DNA from: an uncultured Poribacteria bacterium | Lineage (GTDB): Bacteria; Poribacteria; WGA-4E; WGA-3G | Length of the DNA stretch: 64,000 nt | Direction: 5' to 3' | Assembly: GCA_951828385.1 (NCBI GenBank) | Contig: OX639973.1 | Span: forward strand, 1,426,001 to 1,490,000 | In this document: positions 1-8,860 of the stretch, piece by piece | Layout: each line of letters opens with the position of its first letter | How positions within the stretch are numbered: position 1 is the first letter of the stretch | Made by a program: the position numbers and the translations under genes | The notes under the pieces: model-generated | What the model was told of the DNA's origin: nothing | Database searches by the model: none | The model's input: the letters and a program-made list of their open reading frames with translations, nothing else

Positions 1-29
1 ATATCTTCTAAGCAGAAAAGGAGGTTCAT
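1..29 (-). CDS. IS4-family transposase, first nine codons
   Basis: The start codon (complement of 27-29) and the first codons match the transposase that starts at 50051 in the full copy. The rest of the gene lies left of the window, so its integrity cannot be judged. Confidence 0.8.
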
Positions 30-124
30 TTTTACTTTCCTTTCAAAAGTGTGGTTATTTCTGAAAGGATACCTACTTTTCTGCTTTTTGTCATCTTAAT
101 TCATAAAATTGTCCAAACTTTAGT
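1..124 (-). mobile_element. IS4-family insertion sequence, left end only (cut by window start)
   Basis: This stretch is the reverse complement of the left end of the complete insertion sequence at 49956-51355, so the window begins inside a second copy lying in the opposite orientation. The inverted-repeat tip (ACTAAAGTTTGGACAAT on the element strand) ends at 124. The next bases, ATAAATAA at 125-132, would be one half of the target duplication; the other half lies outside the window. Seen directly by matching the two stretches. Confidence 0.93.
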
Positions 125-160
125 ATAAATAAACGCCTATCATTAACAAAAAACTGGCTC

Positions 161-216
161 GTAGTTGCGCAATTCTGCGGCGTACTCGCCCAAATGCGAT
201 GTGCATTATTGCGCTC
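161..216. repeat. Palindrome GTAGTTGCGCAATTC/ATTGCGC interrupted by a 32-nt double-hairpin unit
   Basis: The two arms GCGCAATTC and ATTGCGC would join into an intact palindrome like the one at 41770-41790 if bases 176-207 were removed. Those 32 bases form two small stem-loops in a row (GGCG-TACT-CGCC, then AATGC-GATGT-GCATT) and recur with one substitution at 53217-53248. The rest of 125-351 shows no gene and no clear terminator. Confidence 0.8.
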
Positions 217-351
217 TTCCATGCTGATACTTCATAGAGTTCCAAAATCTCTATAATGCAACTTTATTTTTTAGATTTGGTATTATTATGTGTTGCCATC
301 AAAGTCAAATAACATTTGTTGGCAATTACCTAAACCATTATAGCAACAGAC

Positions 352-3351
352 TTACTTCCGTATTAACATTTTACGGGTTGCGGTGAAATCGCCTGCGGTG
401 AGCGTATAGAAATACAGACCACTTGCCACAGGTTCACCGATCATATTTCGACCGTCCCAATACGCTGCACGACTGCGGCTCTGATACAGACCCGCGGAGA
501 GATGTCCGAGTGATAGCGTCCAAACTAAAGCACCTTCCACACTATAGATCGTCAGTGTGACATCTGCGGGAGTCGCGAGCTGATAAGGTATCCAGGTTTC
601 AGGATTGAACGGGTTCGGATAGTTTGCCAAGAGTGCCGTTGCTTTCGGCACCGTCTCTGTCTTTCTCAGTGGCGTTAGGAGATTTTCAAGCACAGCGATT
701 CCTTTTTGAAAATGCGCATCTGTCGGGTTGAGTTGCTTGGCTCGGTCAATCCATCGTTGGAGACTTTCGGTTGTGGATACAGCAGCAGGGGCGGCGGCGG
801 CTGCCTCAAGTGCGTCTAAAACTGCGATGATGTCTTCACGGTTCACTTCACCGTCACCGTTGACATCGCCTGTAAGGGGTGTATCAGACCGACCAAAGTT
901 CTCAGCGACGATCATAAGATCTAACACATCCACGACACCATCACCGTTGACATCTGTCGCAGGCATAAACGCCGCGTAAAGCGTATAGTCGCCGGTCTTT
1001 TGCTCATCACTTTCGACTTTGATGTAATATGTCCCCGGTTCCACAACTTGTTCTATTCTGAAATTTAATGTTTCACCCCCGTTTTCATCGGCAGTTGTTG
1101 TGAGTGTGGTGCCATCACTGTTTTGCAAGGTGCCTATCGTCCCAAGGGTGCCTGTCGTTGTCGTCCAAAGTGTGAGTTGCCCCCGCACCTCTATTGGGAC
1201 CCTGAAGTAATCCACATCATTGCCGGGGTCTATCTTTGCTGTAAGGGATCCGCCCAGCAGCAGCGCGGTCGCTTCAACCTGTGTATTGCTATGGTCAACG
1301 GATGTGATGTTCCACAACAACATAGTGCCGTCATCACTCCCACTTGCGACTGTTTTGCCACCCGGACTAAACGCGACACTATTGACAGCAGCGGTATGTC
1401 CCTCAAGTGTGCCCATTCCTGTCTGCGTCCCAACATCCCACAAACGCACCGTGCCGTGCTGATCCCCACTGACGATTGTTTTTCCATCCGGATTGAACGC
1501 TACACTATTGACAGCAGCGGTATGTCCGTCAAGTCTACCTATTTCTGTCCGTGTATCCACATCCCATATCCGTACGGTGCGGTCATGACTCCCACTGACG
1601 ATTGTTTTTCCATCCGGACTGAACGCTACACTATTGACCCACCCGGTATGTCCTCGAAGTCTACCTATTTCTGTCTGTGTATCCACATCCCACAAACGCA
1701 CCGTGGCGTCAACACTCCCAGCAGTTGCGAGGGTGCGTCCATCCGGACTGAACGATACACTTTTGACCGCCCCGATATGCCCCCAAAGTTTGCCTATTTC
1801 CGTATCCGTATCCACATCCCACAAACGCACAATTCCTCTGTAGTTGTAAACGCCTACAATTGCAAGCGTGTGTCCATCGGGACTGAAAACAGCAATATTG
1901 ACCCAGTGGGACGGTATCTCAAGCGTGTCTATTTCTGTGTACGTAGCAGCATCCCGCAAACATATCACCTGCTGCCCACACCTACTTAAGATTGTTTTTC
2001 CATCCGGACTGAACGCTACATTTTCGTTACCAAACGATCTGTACCCCGTGTAGCTCCTGTCCCCCCAAGGATAAGTACGTGTGTCTATTTCCATCAGCGT
2101 AGCAACATCCCACATACGAATGTAGCGGCTGTAGATGGGGTTGTAATTACCGTCACTTGCTGCGATTTTTTTGCCATCCGGGCTGAACGATACACTCAAG
2201 ATAGCAGCGGTATGCTCATCATATATGTGTTCTATATTTTTTTTTTCTGCCTCAACAAGCGCATCAACAACCCACAAAACTTCCCATATATCCCATATAT
2301 CGTCGTCTATACCTGCTAACAGATTGTTTGTTGTGTGGTGCCTTCTTATTGTGCTTGTGCGGGTCTGCGTATTTACATCCCAGAAACGCACGTTGCTCCC
2401 GCCCGGAACCTCACATGCGATTGTATTTCCATCCGGACTGAACGATACACCCGTGACAGTGTGGGAAGTCACCTCAAGTATAGCTATTTCTGTCTGCGTA
2501 GCAACATCCCAGAAACGCACCGTGCCGTCATGACCTCCACTGGCGAATGTTTTGCTACCCGGACTGAACGATACACTATTGACAGCATCGGCATGTCCTT
2601 GAAGTATAGCTATTTCTGTTTGTGTCTCCACTTTCCACAAACGCACCGTGCCATCATGACTCCCACTTACAATTGTTTTGCCACCCGGACTGAAAGAGAC
2701 ACTACTGACATATCCGGTATGCCCTTCAAGTGTGCCTATTTCTGTTCGCTTGGACACATCCCATAAACGCACCCTGTTGTCCTGACCACCACTGGCGAGG
2801 GTGCGTCCATCCGGACTGAACGCTACACTCTCTAACGACCCTGTATGTCCTTCAAGTGTGTGTATTTGCTTCTGTGTCTCCACATCCCATAACCGCACGG
2901 TGTTATCATTATCCCGACTGGCGAGGGTGCGTCCATCCGGACTGAAAAATATAGTATCTGGTCCCCCAGTATGTCCCTCAAGTGTGCCTATTTCTGTCTG
3001 TGTAGCAACATCCCATAAACGCACCCTGTTGTCCTGACCACCACTGGCGAGGGTGCGTCCATCCGGACTGAACGCTACAGACTTTACCGTCCCGGTATGC
3101 CCGGTGAGCAGGGCAAGTGCTTCGCGTGTCTGTATATCATAAATCCATATACCGATCTGACTCGCCACAGCAAGCAACGCTCCATCTGATGAGCACGTTA
3201 TATCATTTTTCTCGCCTTTACCGAGCCGAGCTTTAGCACCATCGGGTAGTCCCCACTGCGTGTAGGGTTCATTTTCAGCAGTCGTACTCGATACATATAG
3301 AAACATTGAAACGATCAAGAACATCAGACCCAAAAACACTATGGGTTTCAT
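352..3351 (-). CDS. Secreted WD40 beta-propeller protein with PPC, dockerin and sorting tail
   Basis: Start chosen at the ATG complementing 3349-3351, which follows a GAAGG and opens a signal peptide ([17 protein letters not shown]). About thirteen WD40 blades follow (consensus [37 protein letters not shown]), several nearly identical at DNA level, then a pre-peptidase C-terminal-type beta domain (DYFRVPI...GTYYIKVES). Next come two dockerin-like EF-hand motifs ([28 protein letters not shown]) and an FlgD/Por-like C-terminal tail ([18 protein letters not shown] ... SGLYFYTL). The architecture suggests an exported or surface-attached scaffold; the ligand is unknown. The near-identical blades suggest recent repeat expansion. 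A longer start at 3408 is possible but adds residues before the signal peptide. Domain calls are firm, function is not. Confidence 0.9.
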   Translation of the reverse strand: [999 protein letters not shown]

Positions 3352-3486
3352 AACAATACCTTCGCTAAAAATGGAAGATTTGCCATAAGTAAGACTTACG
3401 CAAATCATTTTGTAGGCCGGGTTTGATGAAGATTAAACAATAATCTTTCGATTTTCGGATTTCCGAGAGGTGCTGAACCTCCGTAG

Positions 3487-3505
3487 GGGCGGGGTTTCCC
3501 CGCCC
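3487..3505. repeat. GC-rich hairpin (GGGCGGGG-TTT-CCCCGCCC)
   Basis: A perfect 8-bp stem with a 3-nt loop, preceded by CCGTAG like the other interspersed palindromes in this window. There is no T-run after it, so it is not a typical terminator. Confidence 0.75.
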
Positions 3506-3616
3506 GTCAGCGATGAACAATGAGCATATTTAATACTGAAAATTGCTTGATGAAAATTAAATAATACCATTTCTAAAAGTCTATACCGCATTAACCACAT
3601 CTTTCGCCCAAACCCC

Positions 3617-3645
3617 GGTAGGTGCGGTTTCCTAACCGCACCGGG
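3617..3645. repeat. Interspersed palindrome, GGTGCGGTTT/CCTAACCGCACC type
   Basis: CCGGTAGGTGCGGTTT at the left pairs with TAACCGCACCGGG at the right. This is the uninterrupted version of the palindrome at 53202-53264, which carries the 32-nt insert at precisely the point that corresponds to 3630|3631 here. Confidence 0.8.
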
Positions 3646-3703
3646 CATACCCCAAAACAGTTGATTCTTTTAAGAGGGATCATCAATTAGAATTGGTATA
3701 AGT

Positions 3704-3776
3704 ATTTCGGTAATTGTTACGGATCGCGAGCGAAGCTCGCTCCTACCATAAAAGGCTGCTGATGCATTACCGAATT
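3704..3776. repeat. Nested inverted repeat (ATTTCGGTAAT ... ATTACCGAATT)
   Basis: The outer arms at 3704-3714 and 3766-3776 enclose a second hairpin (GCGAGC-GAA-GCTCGC) near 3726-3741. The outer arms resemble those at 53173-53184/53274-53284, so outer arms and inner cargo appear to combine independently. Confidence 0.65.
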
Positions 3777-3853
3777 AAATTTTTATACTTCATGTAACCC
3801 CGCCCATTGTGAGTACGTATGTAGAGACGCATGAAAAATGCGTAAGTCCTAAC

Positions 3854-6829
3854 TTAATTCCGCGCTTCAGGTGTAACTGTCAGTTTTACGCGTTTTCCCT
3901 CTCGTAGCACAACAACCTCAACAGGTTCACCAATCTTCACAGCATCAAGCGCATAGGTATAGTCGTAGATATTGGTAATCTTTTGCCCACCAAATTCGAC
4001 GATGACATCGCCACCCTTTAAACCGGATTTATCGGCAGGGCCACCCGCGCGAACACCAGAGAGTTTAACACCCGTGCCTTCCGTTGTATAGTCGGGGATC
4101 GTCCCAAGATATGCACGGAGCGTATCACGACTCCCTTCCTCTGACTGACTCCGTTCTACTCGGACGTACTCTGGACGTTCATCAGCACTGATTAAGTCTA
4201 AAACGATACCGTGTGCGAAGTCCGAAATCCGCTCTATGCCATAGAAGTTAAGCGTCTCTGGGTCGTCTGTGGGTCGGTTATAGTCCTCGTGTCCACCGGT
4301 GAAGAAACTGAGTACCGGGACTTCCTTCGGATAAAAGGCAGTCACATCCGTTGGCAGATACGGATCCTCTTGGAGCGTCAGATTAAAACCGATGGGAATG
4401 TTCCGCTTTTCAATCAGTTTCGTCCACACAGAAGATGACCCCACGCCTTGCAAGATAAGTCTGTTTTCACGGAGTCGTCCGACCATATCAAAGTTGATGT
4501 ATGCCGCCACTTTCTCTAAAGGGATGATCGGATCGTTGACAAAGTGCGTAGATCCAATGAGTCCGAGTTCTTCACCCGACCAGAGCGCGAAGATGATCCC
4601 CCTGCGGAACTTTTCGGGGTATTTCTGGTATGCCTCACTGAGCGTGGTCGCCAATTCCAATACGACAGCGGTGCCGGAGGCATTATCATCCGCGCCGTTG
4701 TGAATCTGACCCTCTTCGCCTTTCCCCGCAAGTGAACCGATTTCACCATAACCGATATGGTCGTAGTGTGCACCGACAATAACATACTCAATGTCGTCTG
4801 TTACTTCCGGGGGTGGGAGCAGCGCGACGACATTTTGATCGGTTTTCTTAACTTTCTCAACCGAAACCACAATTTTGACTTTGACACCGGGCAACGGAAA
4901 TTGTCCGAGAAAGTGTGGATTTTCCACATCCAGCCCGGATTGAACATCTTTCAGATTTTTACCGGATGGCACAAAGAGCGCGTTTGCCACAGTATCGCTT
5001 ATGGATGCAGCGACAATCCCAGAATCCGCGAGGCTGCTATCAAAGTCAAGCGGAATTAACTTGCCTGCATTTGGAGAGTTGGGACCGGCAACGACGAGAA
5101 ACGCCTTTGCCCCCTGTTCCCGTGCTTGCATCGCTTTGTAGCGGAGTCCAGCATACCGATTTAATTGCTGGCGGCGTTCAGGTTCAACGCCTTCAGGAAC
5201 ATAGCGAAGCGCGACAACTATTTTGTCTTCCACGTCCAGACCCGCATAAGCATCATAACCTTCACCTAACTCGCCGGGGACAGTTAAACCATACCCAACA
5301 AAAACGACTTCACCCTCAACGACACCGTTCCGCGAGAAAGACAGCGGTTGGAAATCGCGTTCCACACTGAATTCCATCACCTGCTCGGAACCGTGCATCT
5401 GGCGTGTGATATGAAAGCGGTTCTCCTCCGCTATAATTCGTCTTCCCGCGGTGAATTCAAATTCTTGGAAGTAACTCGCTTCATCGCCGACAGGTTTGAG
5501 ATTAAGATGCGCAAATTGGGCAGCGATGTGCTTGGCTGCCAATGCTGCCCCCTTGGAGCCGGTCATTCTACCTTCCAATTCGTCAGACGCGAGAATTTCT
5601 ATGTGATGCCGAATGCCAATTCCTGTTAGCCCTGGGTGGATGGAAAACTCTGGTCCCGTCCTGACCTGCGGGATAAGGGTATTAACGCTCGGTGTTCCGA
5701 ATGCCTCTAACACTGCCTCCAGCGCGGCTTGGTGGTTCCACTCCGCGATATAAAGTTGCGAAACGCCTTGACTGTTTCGATTCGAGGTCCAGCACAACTG
5801 ATTTCCACTTGGAGAAAAGACAGGGAGTCCATCAAAACCGTCGGTCGAGGTAACCCGAACAGGTTCATGTCTACCTCTGCCATCAACGAGGTATAACTCA
5901 AAATTAGAAAACCCGAGCTTGTTAGAAGCGAAGATAACGTAAGCACCACTCGGATGGAAGTACGGTGCCCATGACATACTCTTGAAATCGGTCAGTCGCA
6001 GCCGATTTGAACCATCTATCCGCATCGTGTAAATGTCCGCTTGGCTGCCGTCAGGTGTGAAGTGCCGCCAGACGATATGCTGCCCATCCGGTGTAAAGAA
6101 GGGACCACCGTCATAGCCTGGTGCGTTCGTCAACCGGGTCTGATCTGACCCGTCGGCATTCATGATATAGATTTCGCCGAAATAGGACGGATCGACTTCC
6201 AGCTGCTTTAGATCCTTAGCGGAAAGTTGGGATTTAGGATATGCGTCTCGAAGCGAACAGAAAACAATACGCTTACCATCAGGAGAATACGAGGCTTCAG
6301 CATCGTAACCGGGCGCATCTGTCAGCTGCTTGAGGGTGCTGCCATCCCGATGTGCCGAGAAGATGTCCATCGCTTCATCGTAATCCCAACTGTAGCGACG
6401 CTCTTCTCCAGATGCTCGGAACTGCAATTCTTCTTCCTGTTTTGCTTTCGCGAAAGCGTCGTGGTGCGTCGAGGCGTAAAGCACCTCATCGGTCCCCGGT
6501 CGGAAGAAGGCACAAGTTGTTTTCCCGATACCGGTTGAGACGCGATGCGTATCACCGGTCAGCAGATTTAGCAGATAAATCTGATAGAACGGGTTATCCG
6601 GTTCACGCTCACTTTGGAAGATGAGCGCGTTGCCGTCTTCAGAGAAATAGCCTTCCCCGGCGCGCTTCCCGTCATAAGTGAGTTGTCGGATATTGCTGAG
6701 AAATCGTGATTCCGCCGGGGTGTGAGTCTCTGTTTCATCTGGCGTTGTCCGCTGTGCCACAACATCACTCGTTAGGAAGATAGTAAAGAATATTGCGTAG
6801 AACATCCAAATCCATTTGATGTAACGCAT
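3854..6829 (-). CDS. Secreted M28 zinc aminopeptidase with TolB-like propeller and PDZ domain
   Basis: Start set at the ATG complementing 6827-6829: it follows GGAGGG and begins a signal peptide (MRYIKWIWMFYAIFFTIFLTSDVVAQ). A PD40/TolB-type propeller comes first (repeated YSPDGKRIVF and FTPDGQHIVW strands), then a PA-like insert, then the M28 peptidase core. Zinc-site signatures are visible: VGAHYDHIGYG, NGADDNASG, WSGEELGLIGS, NFDMVGR and the late TGGHEDYNRPTD. A PDZ domain closes the protein (GVRAGGPADKSGLKGGDVIVEFGG). M28 enzymes release N-terminal amino acids. The propeller and PDZ probably gate or recruit substrate in the periplasm. All expected metal ligands appear present, so an active enzyme is likely. 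Confidence 0.9.
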   Translation of the reverse strand: MRYIKWIWMFYAIFFTIFLTSDVVAQRTTPDETETHTPAESRFLSNIRQLTYDGKRAGEGYFSEDGNALIFQSEREPDNPFYQIYLLNLLTGDTHRVSTGIGKTTCAFFRPGTDEVLYASTHHDAFAKAKQEEELQFRASGEERRYSWDYDEAMDIFSAHRDGSTLKQLTDAPGYDAEASYSPDGKRIVFCSLRDAYPKSQLSAKDLKQLEVDPSYFGEIYIMNADGSDQTRLTNAPGYDGGPFFTPDGQHIVWRHFTPDGSQADIYTMRIDGSNRLRLTDFKSMSWAPYFHPSGAYVIFASNKLGFSNFELYLVDGRGRHEPVRVTSTDGFDGLPVFSPSGNQLCWTSNRNSQGVSQLYIAEWNHQAALEAVLEAFGTPSVNTLIPQVRTGPEFSIHPGLTGIGIRHHIEILASDELEGRMTGSKGAALAAKHIAAQFAHLNLKPVGDEASYFQEFEFTAGRRIIAEENRFHITRQMHGSEQVMEFSVERDFQPLSFSRNGVVEGEVVFVGYGLTVPGELGEGYDAYAGLDVEDKIVVALRYVPEGVEPERRQQLNRYAGLRYKAMQAREQGAKAFLVVAGPNSPNAGKLIPLDFDSSLADSGIVAASISDTVANALFVPSGKNLKDVQSGLDVENPHFLGQFPLPGVKVKIVVSVEKVKKTDQNVVALLPPPEVTDDIEYVIVGAHYDHIGYGEIGSLAGKGEEGQIHNGADDNASGTAVVLELATTLSEAYQKYPEKFRRGIIFALWSGEELGLIGSTHFVNDPIIPLEKVAAYINFDMVGRLRENRLILQGVGSSSVWTKLIEKRNIPIGFNLTLQEDPYLPTDVTAFYPKEVPVLSFFTGGHEDYNRPTDDPETLNFYGIERISDFAHGIVLDLISADERPEYVRVERSQSEEGSRDTLRAYLGTIPDYTTEGTGVKLSGVRAGGPADKSGLKGGDVIVEFGGQKITNIYDYTYALDAVKIGEPVEVVVLREGKRVKLTVTPEARN

Positions 6830-6863
6830 CTCAATCCCTCCGCTCTTGATATAGCTTACCCGT

Positions 6864-7715
6864 TTATAGATATTCGGCTGCTTTCTGTTTAAGGAAGGCG
6901 AGACCGTCTGTTGCGAGGCTCTCGGCACTCGGTGCGATGTCACGCCAGATACATGTCGCAGCGGCGATTTCCTTGACAGCTGGCGTGAACGATTCGATTA
7001 CGAGCCATCTGTCATAGTTAACCTTTGCCAACGCCCCAAAAACGCCATCCCAATCGACAAGTCCTGTGCCGGGCGTGCCACGATCGTTTTCACAGCAGTG
7101 CATGTGATGCAAGAAATCGCCAGTTGCAATAATAGCCTCTGCCTGATTCTTTTCTTCAATGTTCATGTGGAATGTGTCCAGATGTACCTTGAAATACGGA
7201 CTATCCACCGCTTGACAAAGTTTAACAGCGTCTTCAGCGATATTGACGAAATAGGTTTCAAACCGGTTGAGCGGTTCACTCGCAAGGGTAACACCGTGTT
7301 TTCCACCGAATTCGGCGACCTCTCGTATCCCCTCAACGCACCAGTCCCATTCCTGTTCGTTTCTGGCGCGCCCAACGAGTTTACCGACAGCACTGTACAT
7401 CGGCCCAACGAGCGTATCGGCACCCAATTCAGCAACAATTTCACAACAACGTTTGAGATAGGTCTTTGCGTTCTCGCGAATCGCCGGATCTTCGTCAATC
7501 GGGTTCCTATCCCCGCCCATGATATTACACCCGATGGTCTCTAAACCGGTATCTTTCAGTAAGGCTTGCGTGTAAGGGATGTCCACCGTATCAGGATCAA
7601 AAATCGGGATTTCGACACCATCAAAACCCATTTCGGCGACTTTCGGAATCAGGTCTGCGGTTTCTCGATCAAATTTATCTGCCCAGAGTAGTAAATTGAC
7701 ACCAAATTTTGGCAT
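6864..7715 (-). CDS. Sugar phosphate isomerase/epimerase, D-tagatose/psicose 3-epimerase-like
   Basis: A 283-residue TIM-barrel protein. Motifs typical of the ketose 3-epimerase group can be read in order: ASEPLNRFE (catalytic Glu), HLDTFHMNIEE (metal Asp and His), HCCENDRGTPG and VIESF (second Glu). The family uses a divalent metal to epimerise free ketoses at C3, or acts on related polyols and inositol intermediates, so the exact sugar cannot be assigned. It starts 34 bp upstream of the M28 peptidase gene on the same strand and may be cotranscribed with it, though no functional tie is obvious. Confidence 0.85.
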   Translation of the reverse strand: MPKFGVNLLLWADKFDRETADLIPKVAEMGFDGVEIPIFDPDTVDIPYTQALLKDTGLETIGCNIMGGDRNPIDEDPAIRENAKTYLKRCCEIVAELGADTLVGPMYSAVGKLVGRARNEQEWDWCVEGIREVAEFGGKHGVTLASEPLNRFETYFVNIAEDAVKLCQAVDSPYFKVHLDTFHMNIEEKNQAEAIIATGDFLHHMHCCENDRGTPGTGLVDWDGVFGALAKVNYDRWLVIESFTPAVKEIAAATCIWRDIAPSAESLATDGLAFLKQKAAEYL

Positions 7716-7797
7716 TGTATTTTGTTCTCCTTATAATATGGAATGGAATGGACTATTTTCTCCAGTTTAGCGTAAACCGTACGTATTTTCAACACCG

Positions 7798-8709
7798 TTA
7801 CCGTTTCGCTAGCTCTGCACGGAGGCGTTCTAACTCCGCTGCGTCTACTTGTCGACGTCGCTCGGCTTCTGCTGCGATACGTTCGGCTTCTGCTGCAACA
7901 CGTTCGGCTTCTGCTGCGATACGTTCGGCTTCTGCTGCAACACGTTCGGCGTGCTGTCTGCGTGCTGTTTCTTCAGCGGCGCGGGTCTCAGCGGCGAGTC
8001 TGCGTTCGACTTCTGTCTCCGCCTGTCTCTCCGCGGTTTCCTTAAGGTGTTGCATTTCTATGGATGTAGAGATCGGCGTGCCATCTGGGAGATATGGACG
8101 TAAAAGCCGTATCTCCTCACCGGGTCGATACTCCCACTGCAAGCGAAGATTGAGTGCCTCGCTGAACAATGCCCCCGATGCATCGGGCTCAATCTCAATG
8201 ATATCTCCCGGATCCCGACACCGCCACCCCCGGAACACCTCAGATCTCTCCGTATCCGGCTGATGAATAAAATACTCTTGAACTCCCATATCCTGTAGAT
8301 ACACCGTAACCTTCTCATCCTCATCCTGACGCGCCGTGGCATCTGAAAGAAATTCAAAGACGACCGTCGGGACAGCCCCTTCTGCCCAGGTGTAAAAACT
8401 CCGACGCAGTGGTAGTTGCGTAGCACCCAGCACTACATACACATCCGGGGCGACGACCTTGGTGGTGTCGCCTTCACGGTAGTAGATGAAGTTATCGAGA
8501 CCGACATGGATGTTCTTATCGACTTGAAAGTATCGATAGATTTGGTCAAAAAAGGTGTGAGCCTGCACACCGTGGATCTCATTTGCTGGCATCGGGTGTT
8601 CGTCCTCATAGGGGTATCCTGGTATGTATTGGGTAGGGGTCCCAGTCGCTTTCGGAAAAACGGGCATGTATTTTCTTTGTTTGATTACAAAGTCGTCTAT
8701 CATGTTCAT
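7798..8709 (-). CDS. Uma2 (DUF820) family endonuclease with C-terminal coiled coil
   Basis: The N-terminal ~190 residues show the Uma2 PD-(D/E)XK-like fold (PDVYVVLGA, then VPTVVFEFLSDATARQDEDEK, then GVQEYFIHQPD). The last ~90 residues are a charged helix with repeated AEAER(I/V)AAE heptads encoded by near-identical tandem DNA units. Start at 8709 follows GGAGGAACCCC. Uma2 genes are often multicopy in cyanobacteria and poribacteria, and their role is unsettled. The conserved E and K suggest nuclease potential. The coil probably mediates oligomerisation and may vary in length by repeat slippage. Confidence 0.85.
   Translation of the reverse strand: MNMIDDFVIKQRKYMPVFPKATGTPTQYIPGYPYEDEHPMPANEIHGVQAHTFFDQIYRYFQVDKNIHVGLDNFIYYREGDTTKVVAPDVYVVLGATQLPLRRSFYTWAEGAVPTVVFEFLSDATARQDEDEKVTVYLQDMGVQEYFIHQPDTERSEVFRGWRCRDPGDIIEIEPDASGALFSEALNLRLQWEYRPGEEIRLLRPYLPDGTPISTSIEMQHLKETAERQAETEVERRLAAETRAAEETARRQHAERVAAEAERIAAEAERVAAEAERIAAEAERRRQVDAAELERLRAELAKR
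7860..7955. repeat. Tandem ~21-bp repeat encoding the Uma2 coiled coil
   Basis: Units like CTTCTGCTGCGATACGTTCGG recur head to tail about four and a half times with alternating GCGATA/GCAACA variants. They lie in frame within the Uma2 gene and encode AEAERIA/AEAERVA. Not a CRISPR array: there are no unique spacers. Confidence 0.85.
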
Positions 8710-8860
8710 GGGGTTCCTCCGTTTTTTTCAAGTAGGCGTATCTGTGTTGTCATTTTAGCACGAGACAGATATTTTATCCAGTAAAAATCTTTCGCGGGTG
8801 TGTAAAGTTTTTGAGGCGCGATGATGAGAACAGACACCGTTTATAGCATAAGTCGTGCAG

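Larger units (their letters stand above)
3391..3851. repeat. MITE-like element with GACTTACGCA terminal inverted repeats, copy A
   Basis: The left tip AAGACTTACGCAAAT (3391-3405) is matched in inverse by TGCGTAAGTCCTA (3839-3851). It fills nearly the whole gap between the WD40 gene and the M28 peptidase gene and carries no ORF of substance. Inside lie several independent palindromes, listed separately. Copies B (12795-12914) and C (48391-48519) share only the tips, not the interior. Confidence 0.7.

Noticed and set aside
1123-1989. 288-codon plus-strand ORF
   Set aside because: It is a shadow of the repeated WD40 blades on the minus strand. Its Cys/Pro-rich repeats only echo the WD40 DNA.
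7860-7955. Regular ~21-bp repeats that look like a CRISPR array
   Set aside because: Units are contiguous without unique spacers, lie in frame and encode a heptad coiled coil of the Uma2 protein.
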